Assembly: GCA_902727905.1 (NCBI GenBank)
Contig: CACVAR010000126.1
Coordinates: forward strand, 1 to 6,969
Origin: an uncultured Sulfurovum sp.
GTDB lineage: Bacteria > Campylobacterota > Campylobacteria > Campylobacterales > Sulfurovaceae
Reading direction: 5' to 3'
Length of the DNA stretch: 6,969 nucleotides
The stretch's first letter is position 1. Every line of letters begins with the position of its first letter. The notes beneath the pieces were generated by a model. It saw nothing but the letters and a program-made list of their open reading frames with translations, was not told the origin of the DNA and did no database searches. Shown here piece after piece: positions 1 through 5,317 of this stretch. Position numbers and translations under genes: made by a program.

Positions 1-968
1 TTTTCATCTATTTTAGAAACAACTTCAAAAAGCTTCTCTTTTGTATCTAAACATATGGCTTCAAAAGCATCTTCTTCCTCTTCATCATCTTCATCAATAT
101 CACAAAACCCCACACCTACTTTTGCTTTCTCAATGGCTCGACGCATTTCATAACGTTCAAAATCATCTAACAAACAACTAAGATAATTTTTGTCTTCAAA
201 AACAAAGCTCTCTAAGTCAAAGTCTTTAAACACATTTTGATCCATGGTAACTAATTCTCTGGACATAAAAGCATTCTCTTTGGACTCTAAAAGTTTCTTT
301 TGGATATTCGCTGTACCAGCATTTTCAATGTCAGCATAAATATTTTCAAGTGTATGATACTTGTTAATAAGTTTAGATGCCCCTACTTTTCCAATTCCCT
401 TAACACCAGGAACATTGTCCGAACTGTCACCTAAAATGGCTTGAAAGTTTATAAAGTCTTGTGGTCTTACCCCAAACTTTTCAAAACACTCTTCTTCCGT
501 AATCTCTTTTCTTTTGACAGAATCATACATAACCACATGATCATTTTCTATCATTTGATATAAATCTTTGTCATGTGAGACAATGCGTACTTTTAAACCT
601 TGCTCTTTCCCATACTTAGCAAGTGTTGCAATGATATCATCTGCCTCATAACCTTCTTTTGCTAAATTTGCAAAACCCATGTCAGAAATCCAATCAATAG
701 CAACAGGAAGCTGTTTCACTAAATCTTCTGGAGGAGAATCTCTATTGGCTTTATAGTCAGCATAAATCTCATTTCTAAATGTTGGACCTTTAGAATCTAA
801 CGCAAATACGATATAGTCGGTACTATGATTGGTATGTAGTGAGTCAATCAGATTAACAAAACCTGTCAATAAGCCTGTTGGAAAACCATCTGAATTTTTA
901 AGAGGAGGAAGTGCAAAGTAAGAACGAAAAAAGAAGCCAAAAGTATCTATAATTGTTAATGTTTTCAA
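1..968 (-). CDS. polA: DNA polymerase I, N-terminal part (5'-3' exonuclease domain), cut by the window edge
   Basis: This is the first 322 or so residues of DNA polymerase I, which removes RNA primers and fills gaps in lagging-strand synthesis and repair. The visible part is the 5'-nuclease domain. Metal-binding acidic residues of the family are present: D8 in IIDTFG, D58 in VFALDSKG, E108/D110/D111 in YEADDI, D133/D135 in SHDKDL, and D181/D184 in GDSSDNVPG. A helix-hairpin-helix DNA-binding segment follows at about 187-205. R65 and the YADYKANR segment (69-76) match the DNA-contacting region. An acidic run, DIDEDDEEEED at 290-300, marks the join to the next domain, which leaves the window. 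The start is TTG at 968-966: no ATG or GTG lies in frame before the upstream stop, and the sequence from residue 2 (KTLTIIDTFGFFFRSY) fits the family N-terminus. The ribosome binding site is weak (AGG about 10 bases upstream). Family assignment is firm; whether the polymerase domain is intact cannot be seen. Confidence 0.95.
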   Translation of the reverse strand, partial: MKTLTIIDTFGFFFRSYFALPPLKNSDGFPTGLLTGFVNLIDSLHTNHSTDYIVFALDSKGPTFRNEIYADYKANRDSPPEDLVKQLPVAIDWISDMGFANLAKEGYEADDIIATLAKYGKEQGLKVRIVSHDKDLYQMIENDHVVMYDSVKRKEITEEECFEKFGVRPQDFINFQAILGDSSDNVPGVKGIGKVGASKLINKYHTLENIYADIENAGTANIQKKLLESKENAFMSRELVTMDQNVFKDFDLESFVFEDKNYLSCLLDDFERYEMRRAIEKAKVGVGFCDIDEDDEEEEDAFEAICLDTKEKLFEVVSKIDE

Positions 969-1074
969 AGTAGGAAGCCTAATAATTTTATAGAAGGATT
1001 CTATCTAATTCTCTGTTATAGTCTTATTTTACTTCTATCTTTTAATACCTTTAGTTATTTTAATCTTAAAAAAG

Positions 1075-1084
1075 TATAATTATA
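1075..1084. promoter_or_regulatory. Symmetric -10 element TATAATTATA, possibly bidirectional
   Basis: TATAAT at 1075-1080 reads toward the plus-strand gene and would place its transcription start near 1087, about 28 bases before the ATG. The same ten bases are a perfect palindrome, so TATAAT also reads on the minus strand at 1079-1084, toward polA, giving a polA leader of about 100 bases. The plus-strand role is better supported because spacing to the gene is normal. The minus-strand role is inferred from symmetry alone. Confidence 0.5.
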
Positions 1085-1100
1085 TATTAAATATTTTTTA

Positions 1101-1106
1101 AGGAAG
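1101..1106 (+). promoter_or_regulatory. Ribosome binding site of the 125-residue membrane protein gene
   Basis: AGGAAG lies 8 bases before the ATG at 1115. It is a good Shine-Dalgarno match and supports both the start codon and the view that this small gene is real and translated. Confidence 0.7.
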
Positions 1107-1114
1107 TTTCAATT

Positions 1115-1492
1115 ATGCCAGAGATTCATGATCCATATTTAAACACTATACAAAGAAACCTCAATGAAGAAAAGATTAAAGAGCGTAAAGAAAAGGTCCA
1201 AAAATCTAAAACACATAAGAAAAGTTTCTTGTCACAAAACATTGTTATAAGTGACTATATTCATTTACCAGAAAGTCTTCAAAAATTCTTTTTACTAAGC
1301 ATCTTTATTTTTGTTCCCTATCTATTTGGGGTAATCATAATGTCACTACTGCTAGGCTACAAATCTTTTCAAGAATTTACAACATTTAACTTCGACCTAT
1401 TTATGCTTTCATGGACAGTTGGGTATGAAACCATAGCGCTTATACTTCTACTAATTATTATAAGAAGTGCTTTAGTCTTTAAACAAAAATAA
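1115..1492 (+). CDS. Small two-helix inner membrane protein, function unknown
   Basis: I do not recognise this 125-residue protein. The N-terminal 40 residues are hydrophilic and strongly basic (EEKIKERKEKVQKSKTHKK at 18-36), so they should stay in the cytoplasm. Two hydrophobic segments follow, at about 58-80 and 95-120, giving a helical hairpin with both ends inside. A polar loop of some 14 residues (82-95, GYKSFQEFTTFNFD) joins them on the periplasmic side. There are no cysteines or obvious catalytic motifs. It has its own promoter-like TATAAT and a good ribosome binding site. It is the only plus-strand gene here, diverging from polA and ending 2 bases from the dus stop codon. The start at 1115 is set by the ribosome binding site. 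It is likely a real lineage-specific gene; any role in envelope biology would be a guess. Confidence 0.8.
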   Translation: MPEIHDPYLNTIQRNLNEEKIKERKEKVQKSKTHKKSFLSQNIVISDYIHLPESLQKFFLLSIFIFVPYLFGVIIMSLLLGYKSFQEFTTFNFDLFMLSWTVGYETIALILLLIIIRSALVFKQK

Positions 1493-1494
1493 AA

Positions 1495-2460
1495 TTAATA
1501 TACGTATTCTTGTCCAAAAAACTCTTTTGTAACAGCCCTCATTTCAGACACATCTTCGATACGATTTACCAAATCTCTAAATTTAGAGGCTCCTTGGTAT
1601 CCAGCCTTCGAGTAAGTATGTAAATGCTTTCTAAATATAATAGCCCCATGATTACCATAATGAGTAATCATCTGATCAAAGTGTTCTAAGACAACTTCTT
1701 TTACTAAAGCCGATGAAACTTCGGAACTACCATTACCATTGATATGATTTTTCATAAGTTGAAACATCCAAGGTCTCCCTACAGCACCACGACCAACCAT
1801 AATACCAGCAGCACCTGTGTATTCTAAAACCCATTTTGCTTTCTCTGGGCTGTCGATGTCCCCATTTGCTAACACAGGAATATTTACTGCTTCCACTATC
1901 TCTTTAATCGCATCATAATCAACAGCAGCTTTATACCTACCAGCTCTTGTTCTACCATGAACAGCAATATAGTCAGCTCCAGCATCTTCACAAAGTTTAG
2001 CTTGTTCTATATGGTTTTTTTCATTAAAACCCAAACGCATTTTTACAGAAGTATATTCTTTGTTTGAATATTTTTTAATCGTCTCAATTGTTTTTGCCAT
2101 TTGAGGGAGATCAGTAAGTAGAGAAGAACCCTGTAAGTTATTGACAACTTTAGGTGCAGGACACCCACAATTAAGGTCAATAATATCAACACCATCACGT
2201 TCATTAATTAACTCTACAGCTTTACGGACTATACCCAAGTCTGAACCAGCTATTTGTATGCTATAAGGTGTTTCTAGTGGATTTTTTTCCAACATTTTAA
2301 AAGTTTTTTTACTTTTAAAAGCTAAAGCATTTGAACTTATCATTTCAGATACCGTAAAATCTGCTCCAAATTTTTTAACAACAGAACGGAAGGGAAGATC
2401 TGTAAAGCCTGCTAGAGGTGCAAGAGCAAACAGAGGTTTAGAAAAATCTAAAGTAGGCAC
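1495..2460 (-). CDS. dus: tRNA-dihydrouridine synthase (DusB-like)
   Basis: This FMN-dependent enzyme reduces uridines in the tRNA D-loop to dihydrouridine using NAD(P)H. The 321-residue length is typical for the family. Visible family motifs along a TIM barrel are APLAGFTDLPFR (14-25), SEMISS (38-43), IQIAGSD (68-74), DLNCGCPAPKV (95-105) with the catalytic cysteine C100, VKMRLGF (139-145) with K140, AVHGRTRAGRY (166-176) with H168, PVLANGDI (195-202) and GIMVGRGAVGRPWMF (219-233) for FMN phosphate binding. The C-terminal helical domain has RKHLHTYSKAGYQGA (277-291), close to the DusB pattern. The start is GTG at 2460-2458: a stop codon lies in frame just upstream, and no other start precedes the APLAG motif. 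It is the last gene of the accD block, 19 bases after the preceding stop. No clear ribosome binding site is present, and a hairpin overlaps the start codon. The family is certain; the DusB subtype is likely. Confidence 0.95.
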   Translation of the reverse strand: MPTLDFSKPLFALAPLAGFTDLPFRSVVKKFGADFTVSEMISSNALAFKSKKTFKMLEKNPLETPYSIQIAGSDLGIVRKAVELINERDGVDIIDLNCGCPAPKVVNNLQGSSLLTDLPQMAKTIETIKKYSNKEYTSVKMRLGFNEKNHIEQAKLCEDAGADYIAVHGRTRAGRYKAAVDYDAIKEIVEAVNIPVLANGDIDSPEKAKWVLEYTGAAGIMVGRGAVGRPWMFQLMKNHINGNGSSEVSSALVKEVVLEHFDQMITHYGNHGAIIFRKHLHTYSKAGYQGASKFRDLVNRIEDVSEMRAVTKEFFGQEYVY

Positions 2461-2476
2461 TGGTATTTATGCCTAC
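2453..2476 (-). promoter_or_regulatory. Hairpin over the dus start codon
   Basis: In the mRNA the arms GTAGGCA and TGCCTAC form seven perfect base pairs, with a further U-G pair closing an 8-base loop. The 3' arm includes the last two bases of the GTG start codon and the next codons of dus. The 5' arm holds the only purine-rich stretch that could serve as a ribosome binding site. Folding would hide the start. The upstream gene stops at 2480, so a terminating ribosome would cover and open the hairpin, which suggests translational coupling. The inverted repeat is seen in the sequence; the regulatory effect is inferred. Confidence 0.5.
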
Positions 2477-2479
2477 TCT

Positions 2480-3523
2480 TTACAAAGCATCACAGATATG
2501 ACGAATGTTCATTAAGTCTGTAATTTTATATTTTTTATGCTCTTGTTTTAGATCAAAAAGTGCTCTAAATCGCTTATAGTCATTTTCACCATGTTCTTTA
2601 AGATATTCACCAGCTTGGTCAATCATCTCGTAATCAAATAGTAAGTAAAGGTAGGCAACCTGTGCATCAGGATATTTACCTTCATATTCACGCCATAATT
2701 TCAAGTTCTCATCTGGTGAAAGCTCATGCATCATTAGTGTTGCGACTTTTAAGTAGTCAACACAACTTAACTTAGTTTCCAGCGCAACAAGAAACTGATC
2801 TAATATCTCTTTAGTAAGCCCTAGATTATTTTCTTTATCAATACGTGAAATCAATACAAAGAAACTCTCTTTATTATAGACGTTTACATATTTTTTTGCT
2901 TTAACAAAATCTGTTTCTAAAGAAAAAATATTTAGTGCTTTTTCAAAAAGTTCAGTACCATATTTCTCTTTAGACTGAATGACCTCTTCTGCAAAAGTAC
3001 TCTCTTTATTTAAACGATTCATTAAGTTTTTTAAGACTAGAGGATTATCTGAAGATAAAACTTTGTCTAGTTTATGTGCTTTGAAATCAACATACTCACC
3101 ACGATTAATTTCAGTTACAAGTGTCAAAGCACCTCTTAATTTATCAGAAATATCATCTACTGCACCATCAACTTTTACACAAGAGACAGAAAGTAAAGAA
3201 ACCGTCTGCTTTAAAAGAGGAAGATTAAACTTATGTGCTTTTGGCTCATTCAATAATGACCAGTAAAGAGCATCATCCAAGGTAGAAGTGTCTTTCTCCC
3301 ACTTTTTAAATTTAAAAAAGTTCTTAGTCCCATAAAACATCATATGTGTAGCTGAAGCTATCATAAGTGCTAACATTGGCAACACTATCCACACAGCTAT
3401 AGGCATGGTTAGTGATAAAGAAAACTCACTTATAGTATAATTATTTGGATTCACTGTATATACAAAAATACCTACAATAGCCATTAATATAATTGAGGCT
3501 ATAAGATATAAACCTAAACGCAT
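2480..3523 (-). CDS. Membrane-anchored helical protein of unknown function, between dksA and dus
   Basis: I recognise this 347-residue protein only as the membrane protein I recall at the same place in Campylobacter (the Cj0124c position). Two hydrophobic segments lie at the N-terminus (about 3-24 and 38-64), separated by a short polar loop (NPNNYTISEFS, 25-35) that should face the periplasm. A basic stretch follows (FFKFKKWEK, 69-77), and the remaining 270 residues should be cytoplasmic. That domain appears almost wholly alpha-helical with no metal or nucleotide motif. Segments such as 285-325 (paired amphipathic helices around DAQVAYLYLLFDYEMIDQAGEYLKEHG) resemble tetratricopeptide-like repeats. 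The plan of two N-terminal helices plus a helical repeat domain recalls HemY, or LapA joined to LapB, but I see no signature proving this. The start is fixed by AAGGAG five bases before the ATG. It lies 25 bases after dksA and 19 before dus, so it is probably cotranscribed with both. Confidence 0.85.
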   Translation of the reverse strand: MRLGLYLIASIILMAIVGIFVYTVNPNNYTISEFSLSLTMPIAVWIVLPMLALMIASATHMMFYGTKNFFKFKKWEKDTSTLDDALYWSLLNEPKAHKFNLPLLKQTVSLLSVSCVKVDGAVDDISDKLRGALTLVTEINRGEYVDFKAHKLDKVLSSDNPLVLKNLMNRLNKESTFAEEVIQSKEKYGTELFEKALNIFSLETDFVKAKKYVNVYNKESFFVLISRIDKENNLGLTKEILDQFLVALETKLSCVDYLKVATLMMHELSPDENLKLWREYEGKYPDAQVAYLYLLFDYEMIDQAGEYLKEHGENDYKRFRALFDLKQEHKKYKITDLMNIRHICDAL

Positions 3524-3528
3524 AAATA

Positions 3529-3534
3529 CTCCTT
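3529..3534 (-). promoter_or_regulatory. Ribosome binding site of the 347-residue membrane protein gene
   Basis: AAGGAG stands 5 bases before the ATG at 3523 and is the strongest Shine-Dalgarno match in the minus-strand block. It contrasts with rlmH and dus, which have none, and suggests this protein is translated independently of its upstream neighbour. Confidence 0.75.
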
Positions 3535-3548
3535 ACTCTTTTTCAACA

Positions 3549-3899
3549 TTATTCCTTCTCTACAACTTCTCTACAGGTAATACAATATCGTGCAAAGTTT
3601 TTTACTTTTAATCGTTCTATATTAATAGCATCTCCACACATATCACACTCACCGTAACTCTTATCTTTAATTCTATCTAATGCTAGTTCAATTTCTGCTA
3701 ATTCTTTGGATTGTTGACCTAAAATGGCATTATCAACAGCTGTCTCCAATGACATTGCTGCATGATCACCTTCATCTTTAAGTTCATTATGTCTCATCGC
3801 ATTCATTTCACCGGATGTTGCATTTAAATTTGTCTCTATTTTTGATTTTCTACCTTCTAATGCTTTTTTAAAAAAATCTATATCGGTCGTACTTAACAT
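3549..3899 (-). CDS. dksA: RNA polymerase-binding transcription factor DksA (short form)
   Basis: DksA enters the secondary channel of RNA polymerase and, with ppGpp, adjusts transcription of rRNA and biosynthetic genes. The C-terminal zinc finger is complete: C85-x2-C88-x17-C106-x2-C109. A long N-terminal helical hairpin (about 8-80) forms the coiled coil. At its tip the sequence DEGDHAAM (42-49) holds the D-x-x-D-x-A signature (D42, D45, A47) that in Escherichia coli DksA is needed for activity, so this is probably a true DksA and not a TraR-like relative. At 116 residues it is shorter than the 151 of E. coli, mostly through a missing N-terminal extension; I recall short forms as usual in Campylobacterota. 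The ribosome binding site AAGGAA lies 9 bases before the ATG. It sits 32 bases after rlmH, and that gap contains a TATAAT, so dksA and the genes after it may also be transcribed separately from accD. Confidence 0.92.
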   Translation of the reverse strand: MLSTTDIDFFKKALEGRKSKIETNLNATSGEMNAMRHNELKDEGDHAAMSLETAVDNAILGQQSKELAEIELALDRIKDKSYGECDMCGDAINIERLKVKNFARYCITCREVVEKE

Positions 3900-3908
3900 A
3901 TTCTCTGT

Positions 3909-3914
3909 TTCCTT
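3909..3914 (-). promoter_or_regulatory. Ribosome binding site of dksA
   Basis: AAGGAA lies 9 bases before the dksA ATG at 3899 and downstream of the predicted start of transcription from the nearby TATAAT, so a transcript begun there would still carry it. Confidence 0.6.
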
Positions 3915-3924
3915 ATATTACTCT

Positions 3925-3930
3925 ATTATA
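3925..3930 (-). promoter_or_regulatory. Possible internal promoter (-10 TATAAT) for dksA
   Basis: A perfect TATAAT lies between the rlmH stop (3932) and dksA. It would start transcription near 3918, giving a leader of about 18 bases that includes the ribosome binding site. The hexamer at -35 distance (TAATCA) is a poor match to TTGACA, but Campylobacterota promoters often lack one. In such AT-rich DNA a chance match is quite possible. Confidence 0.4.
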
Positions 3931-3931
3931 T

Positions 3932-4393
3932 TTATTTATGATATGGATGATTATTTAAGATTGTTAATCCCCTAAAAATCTGTTCCAATAATACTATTTT
4001 TGCCAACTTATGTGACATCGTAATTTTACCCAAAGAAATGCTCTTATTACATTGCCCTAAAAAATCGCTCTCAAGCCCATAAGCTCCACCAATAAAGAAG
4101 TTTACAACCCCTCTATCCTTAAGTAAATTTGAAAAGCCAAAGCTGTCCACATCTTTACTAGCAGGGTCTAGTGCAATATTATAGGCAGCATTTAAATGTT
4201 GGTTAAATGCTAATGTATATGATTTTTGTGCAGCCTCTGTGGAAATATCATGGGCTTTATTAATTTCTTTGGTATAAATCTCAAAAACCTCTACTTTAGC
4301 AAAAGGTTTTGCGATTTTAATATAGTGTTCAATTAAGGGTGCATAAAGTTTGTCTTTTGACTTTTTATCAACAATATAAATATTTATTTTCAT
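3932..4393 (-). CDS. rlmH: 23S rRNA (pseudouridine-1915-N3)-methyltransferase RlmH
   Basis: RlmH is a small SPOUT-class methyltransferase that uses S-adenosylmethionine to methylate pseudouridine 1915 in helix 69 of 23S rRNA on assembled ribosomes. The 153-residue length is normal. The family hallmarks are in the C-terminal half: FFIGGAYGL (95-103) for the cofactor-binding knot, SLGKITMSHKLAKIVLLEQIFRG at about 120-142, and the conserved C-terminus NNHPYHK (147-153), which reaches the active site of the partner subunit in the dimer. The ATG lies 5 bases after the accD stop. No Shine-Dalgarno sequence is visible in the 20 bases before it, so translation may depend on ribosomes finishing accD. 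It is part of the accD-rlmH-dksA block. Confidence 0.95.
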   Translation of the reverse strand: MKINIYIVDKKSKDKLYAPLIEHYIKIAKPFAKVEVFEIYTKEINKAHDISTEAAQKSYTLAFNQHLNAAYNIALDPASKDVDSFGFSNLLKDRGVVNFFIGGAYGLESDFLGQCNKSISLGKITMSHKLAKIVLLEQIFRGLTILNNHPYHK

Positions 4394-4398
4394 ACAAA

Positions 4399-5253
4399 CT
4401 AAACGATTCTAGGATTATCCTCTAAAAATAGCTTCATTAATCCAGCAATAGTGTCTTTCATGTCATTTCTGTCAACTATCATATCAATAAGGCCATGTTC
4501 AAGTAAAAACTCTGATCGTTGAAAACCTTCTGGTAAATCAACCCCAACCGTTTGTTTAATAACCCTCTGACCAGCAAAACCAATCAATGCTCCTGGCTCA
4601 GCAATAATAATATCACCCAGCATCGCAAAAGAAGCAGAAACCCCTCCCATAGTCGGATCAGTAAGCAAAGAAATAAAAGGTAAACCTTTAAGGTGTAAAC
4701 GATTTAATGCTGCCGATGTCTTAGACATTTGAAGTAATGAAAAAGTACTCTCTTGCATTCTAGCACCACCTGAAGCAGAAACAATAATAAATCCACATTT
4801 TTTCTCAATTGCACGGTTAATAGAACGTACAATTTTTTCACCCTCTACAGAACCTAGACTACCACCCATAAAAGAGAAGTCAAAAATTACAAGTTCTGTC
4901 TCTACCCCATTAATGGTACAAGAACCAGAAACAACTGAAGAACTTTTACCTGTTTTAGCTTTTGCTTCATCTATACGCTTTCTATATGATTTTTTATCTG
5001 TAAACTTCAAAGGGTCAATGGGAGCCAATGTAGCATCATGCTCTACAAAAGAACCTTCATCACATAAAAAATCTTGTCGTTTTTGTGCATTAATTCTAAA
5101 ATGATGATTACATTTTGGACAAACGCTACACTTACTATCTACCTCTTTATAGTACATAAGGGCTAAACATTTTGGACATTTAATCCAATTACTTTGTTCA
5201 TCCTTTGTTTCTGTACTGCTCATCATATTAGAAAAAATATTGGCAAAGTTCAT
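4399..5253 (-). CDS. accD: Acetyl-CoA carboxylase carboxyltransferase subunit beta
   Basis: AccD pairs with AccA to move the carboxyl group from carboxybiotin to acetyl-CoA, making malonyl-CoA in the first committed step of fatty acid synthesis. The 284-residue length is typical. The N-terminal zinc ribbon is intact: C26-x2-C29-x15-C45-x2-C48. The crotonase-like core carries GGSLGSVEGEK (130-140), VSASGGARMQE (158-168), LLTDPTMGGVSASFAMLGD (196-214), AEPGALIGFAGQRV (218-231) and RSEFLLEHGLIDMIV (246-260), all family signatures. The start at 5253 is supported by GGAG eight bases upstream. accA is not in the window, which is usual. It leads the accD-rlmH-dksA-membrane protein-dus block; the 64-base gap before it, with a TATTAT, may hold a promoter. 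Confidence 0.97.
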   Translation of the reverse strand: MNFANIFSNMMSSTETKDEQSNWIKCPKCLALMYYKEVDSKCSVCPKCNHHFRINAQKRQDFLCDEGSFVEHDATLAPIDPLKFTDKKSYRKRIDEAKAKTGKSSSVVSGSCTINGVETELVIFDFSFMGGSLGSVEGEKIVRSINRAIEKKCGFIIVSASGGARMQESTFSLLQMSKTSAALNRLHLKGLPFISLLTDPTMGGVSASFAMLGDIIIAEPGALIGFAGQRVIKQTVGVDLPEGFQRSEFLLEHGLIDMIVDRNDMKDTIAGLMKLFLEDNPRIV

Positions 5254-5261
5254 TCCAGCTG

Positions 5262-5265
5262 CTCC
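5262..5265 (-). promoter_or_regulatory. Ribosome binding site of accD
   Basis: GGAG lies 8 bases before the ATG at 5253. It favours this start over M10 or M11, which are also in frame. Confidence 0.6.
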
Positions 5266-5284
5266 GATAACTTTAATTAAGGAA

Positions 5285-5290
5285 ATAATA
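5285..5290 (-). promoter_or_regulatory. Possible accD promoter (-10 TATTAT)
   Basis: The 64 bases between the hydrolase stop and accD form the longest gap in the minus-strand block. TATTAT in it differs from the -10 consensus by one base and would start a transcript near 5277, some 24 bases before the accD ATG. No clear -35 box or terminator was seen, so read-through from the hydrolase operon is also possible. Confidence 0.35.
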
Positions 5291-5317
5291 CCATAAACTG
5301 ACTAAGTTAGAAAGTTC

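Larger units (their letters stand above)
969..1114. promoter_or_regulatory. Divergent intergenic region between polA and the 125-residue membrane protein gene
   Basis: This AT-rich spacer of 146 bases separates two genes that point away from each other, so it should hold promoters for both. On the plus strand it contains a consensus TATAAT. On the minus strand it offers TATAAT at 1079-1084, TATAAC at 1015-1020 and TATAAA at 987-992 as possible -10 elements for polA. I saw no convincing -35 boxes, which is normal for the main sigma factor of Campylobacterota. No RNA gene, repeat or leader peptide was recognised here. Confidence 0.5.

Noticed and set aside
1500..1507. Palindrome ATACGTAT near the convergent stops
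   Set aside because: Only 8 bases, no loop and no T-run; it encodes the YVY end of Dus, so it is neither a terminator nor a clear operator.
2979..3266. Plus-strand open reading frame of 95 codons
   Set aside because: It lies wholly antisense to the 347-residue membrane protein gene, has no ribosome binding site and encodes a low-complexity Ser/Thr/Leu-rich product typical of a shadow frame.
2463..3545. Similar leaders (AAAGAGTA-GG and ATAAATAC pieces) before dus and before the 347-residue gene
   Set aside because: The match is short and gapped, and partly reflects ordinary Shine-Dalgarno-like and AT-rich composition; not enough for a repeat family.
4913..5104. Plus-strand open reading frame of 63 codons
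   Set aside because: It is antisense to accD, which is conserved and intact here; the product resembles nothing and there is no promoter or ribosome binding site.
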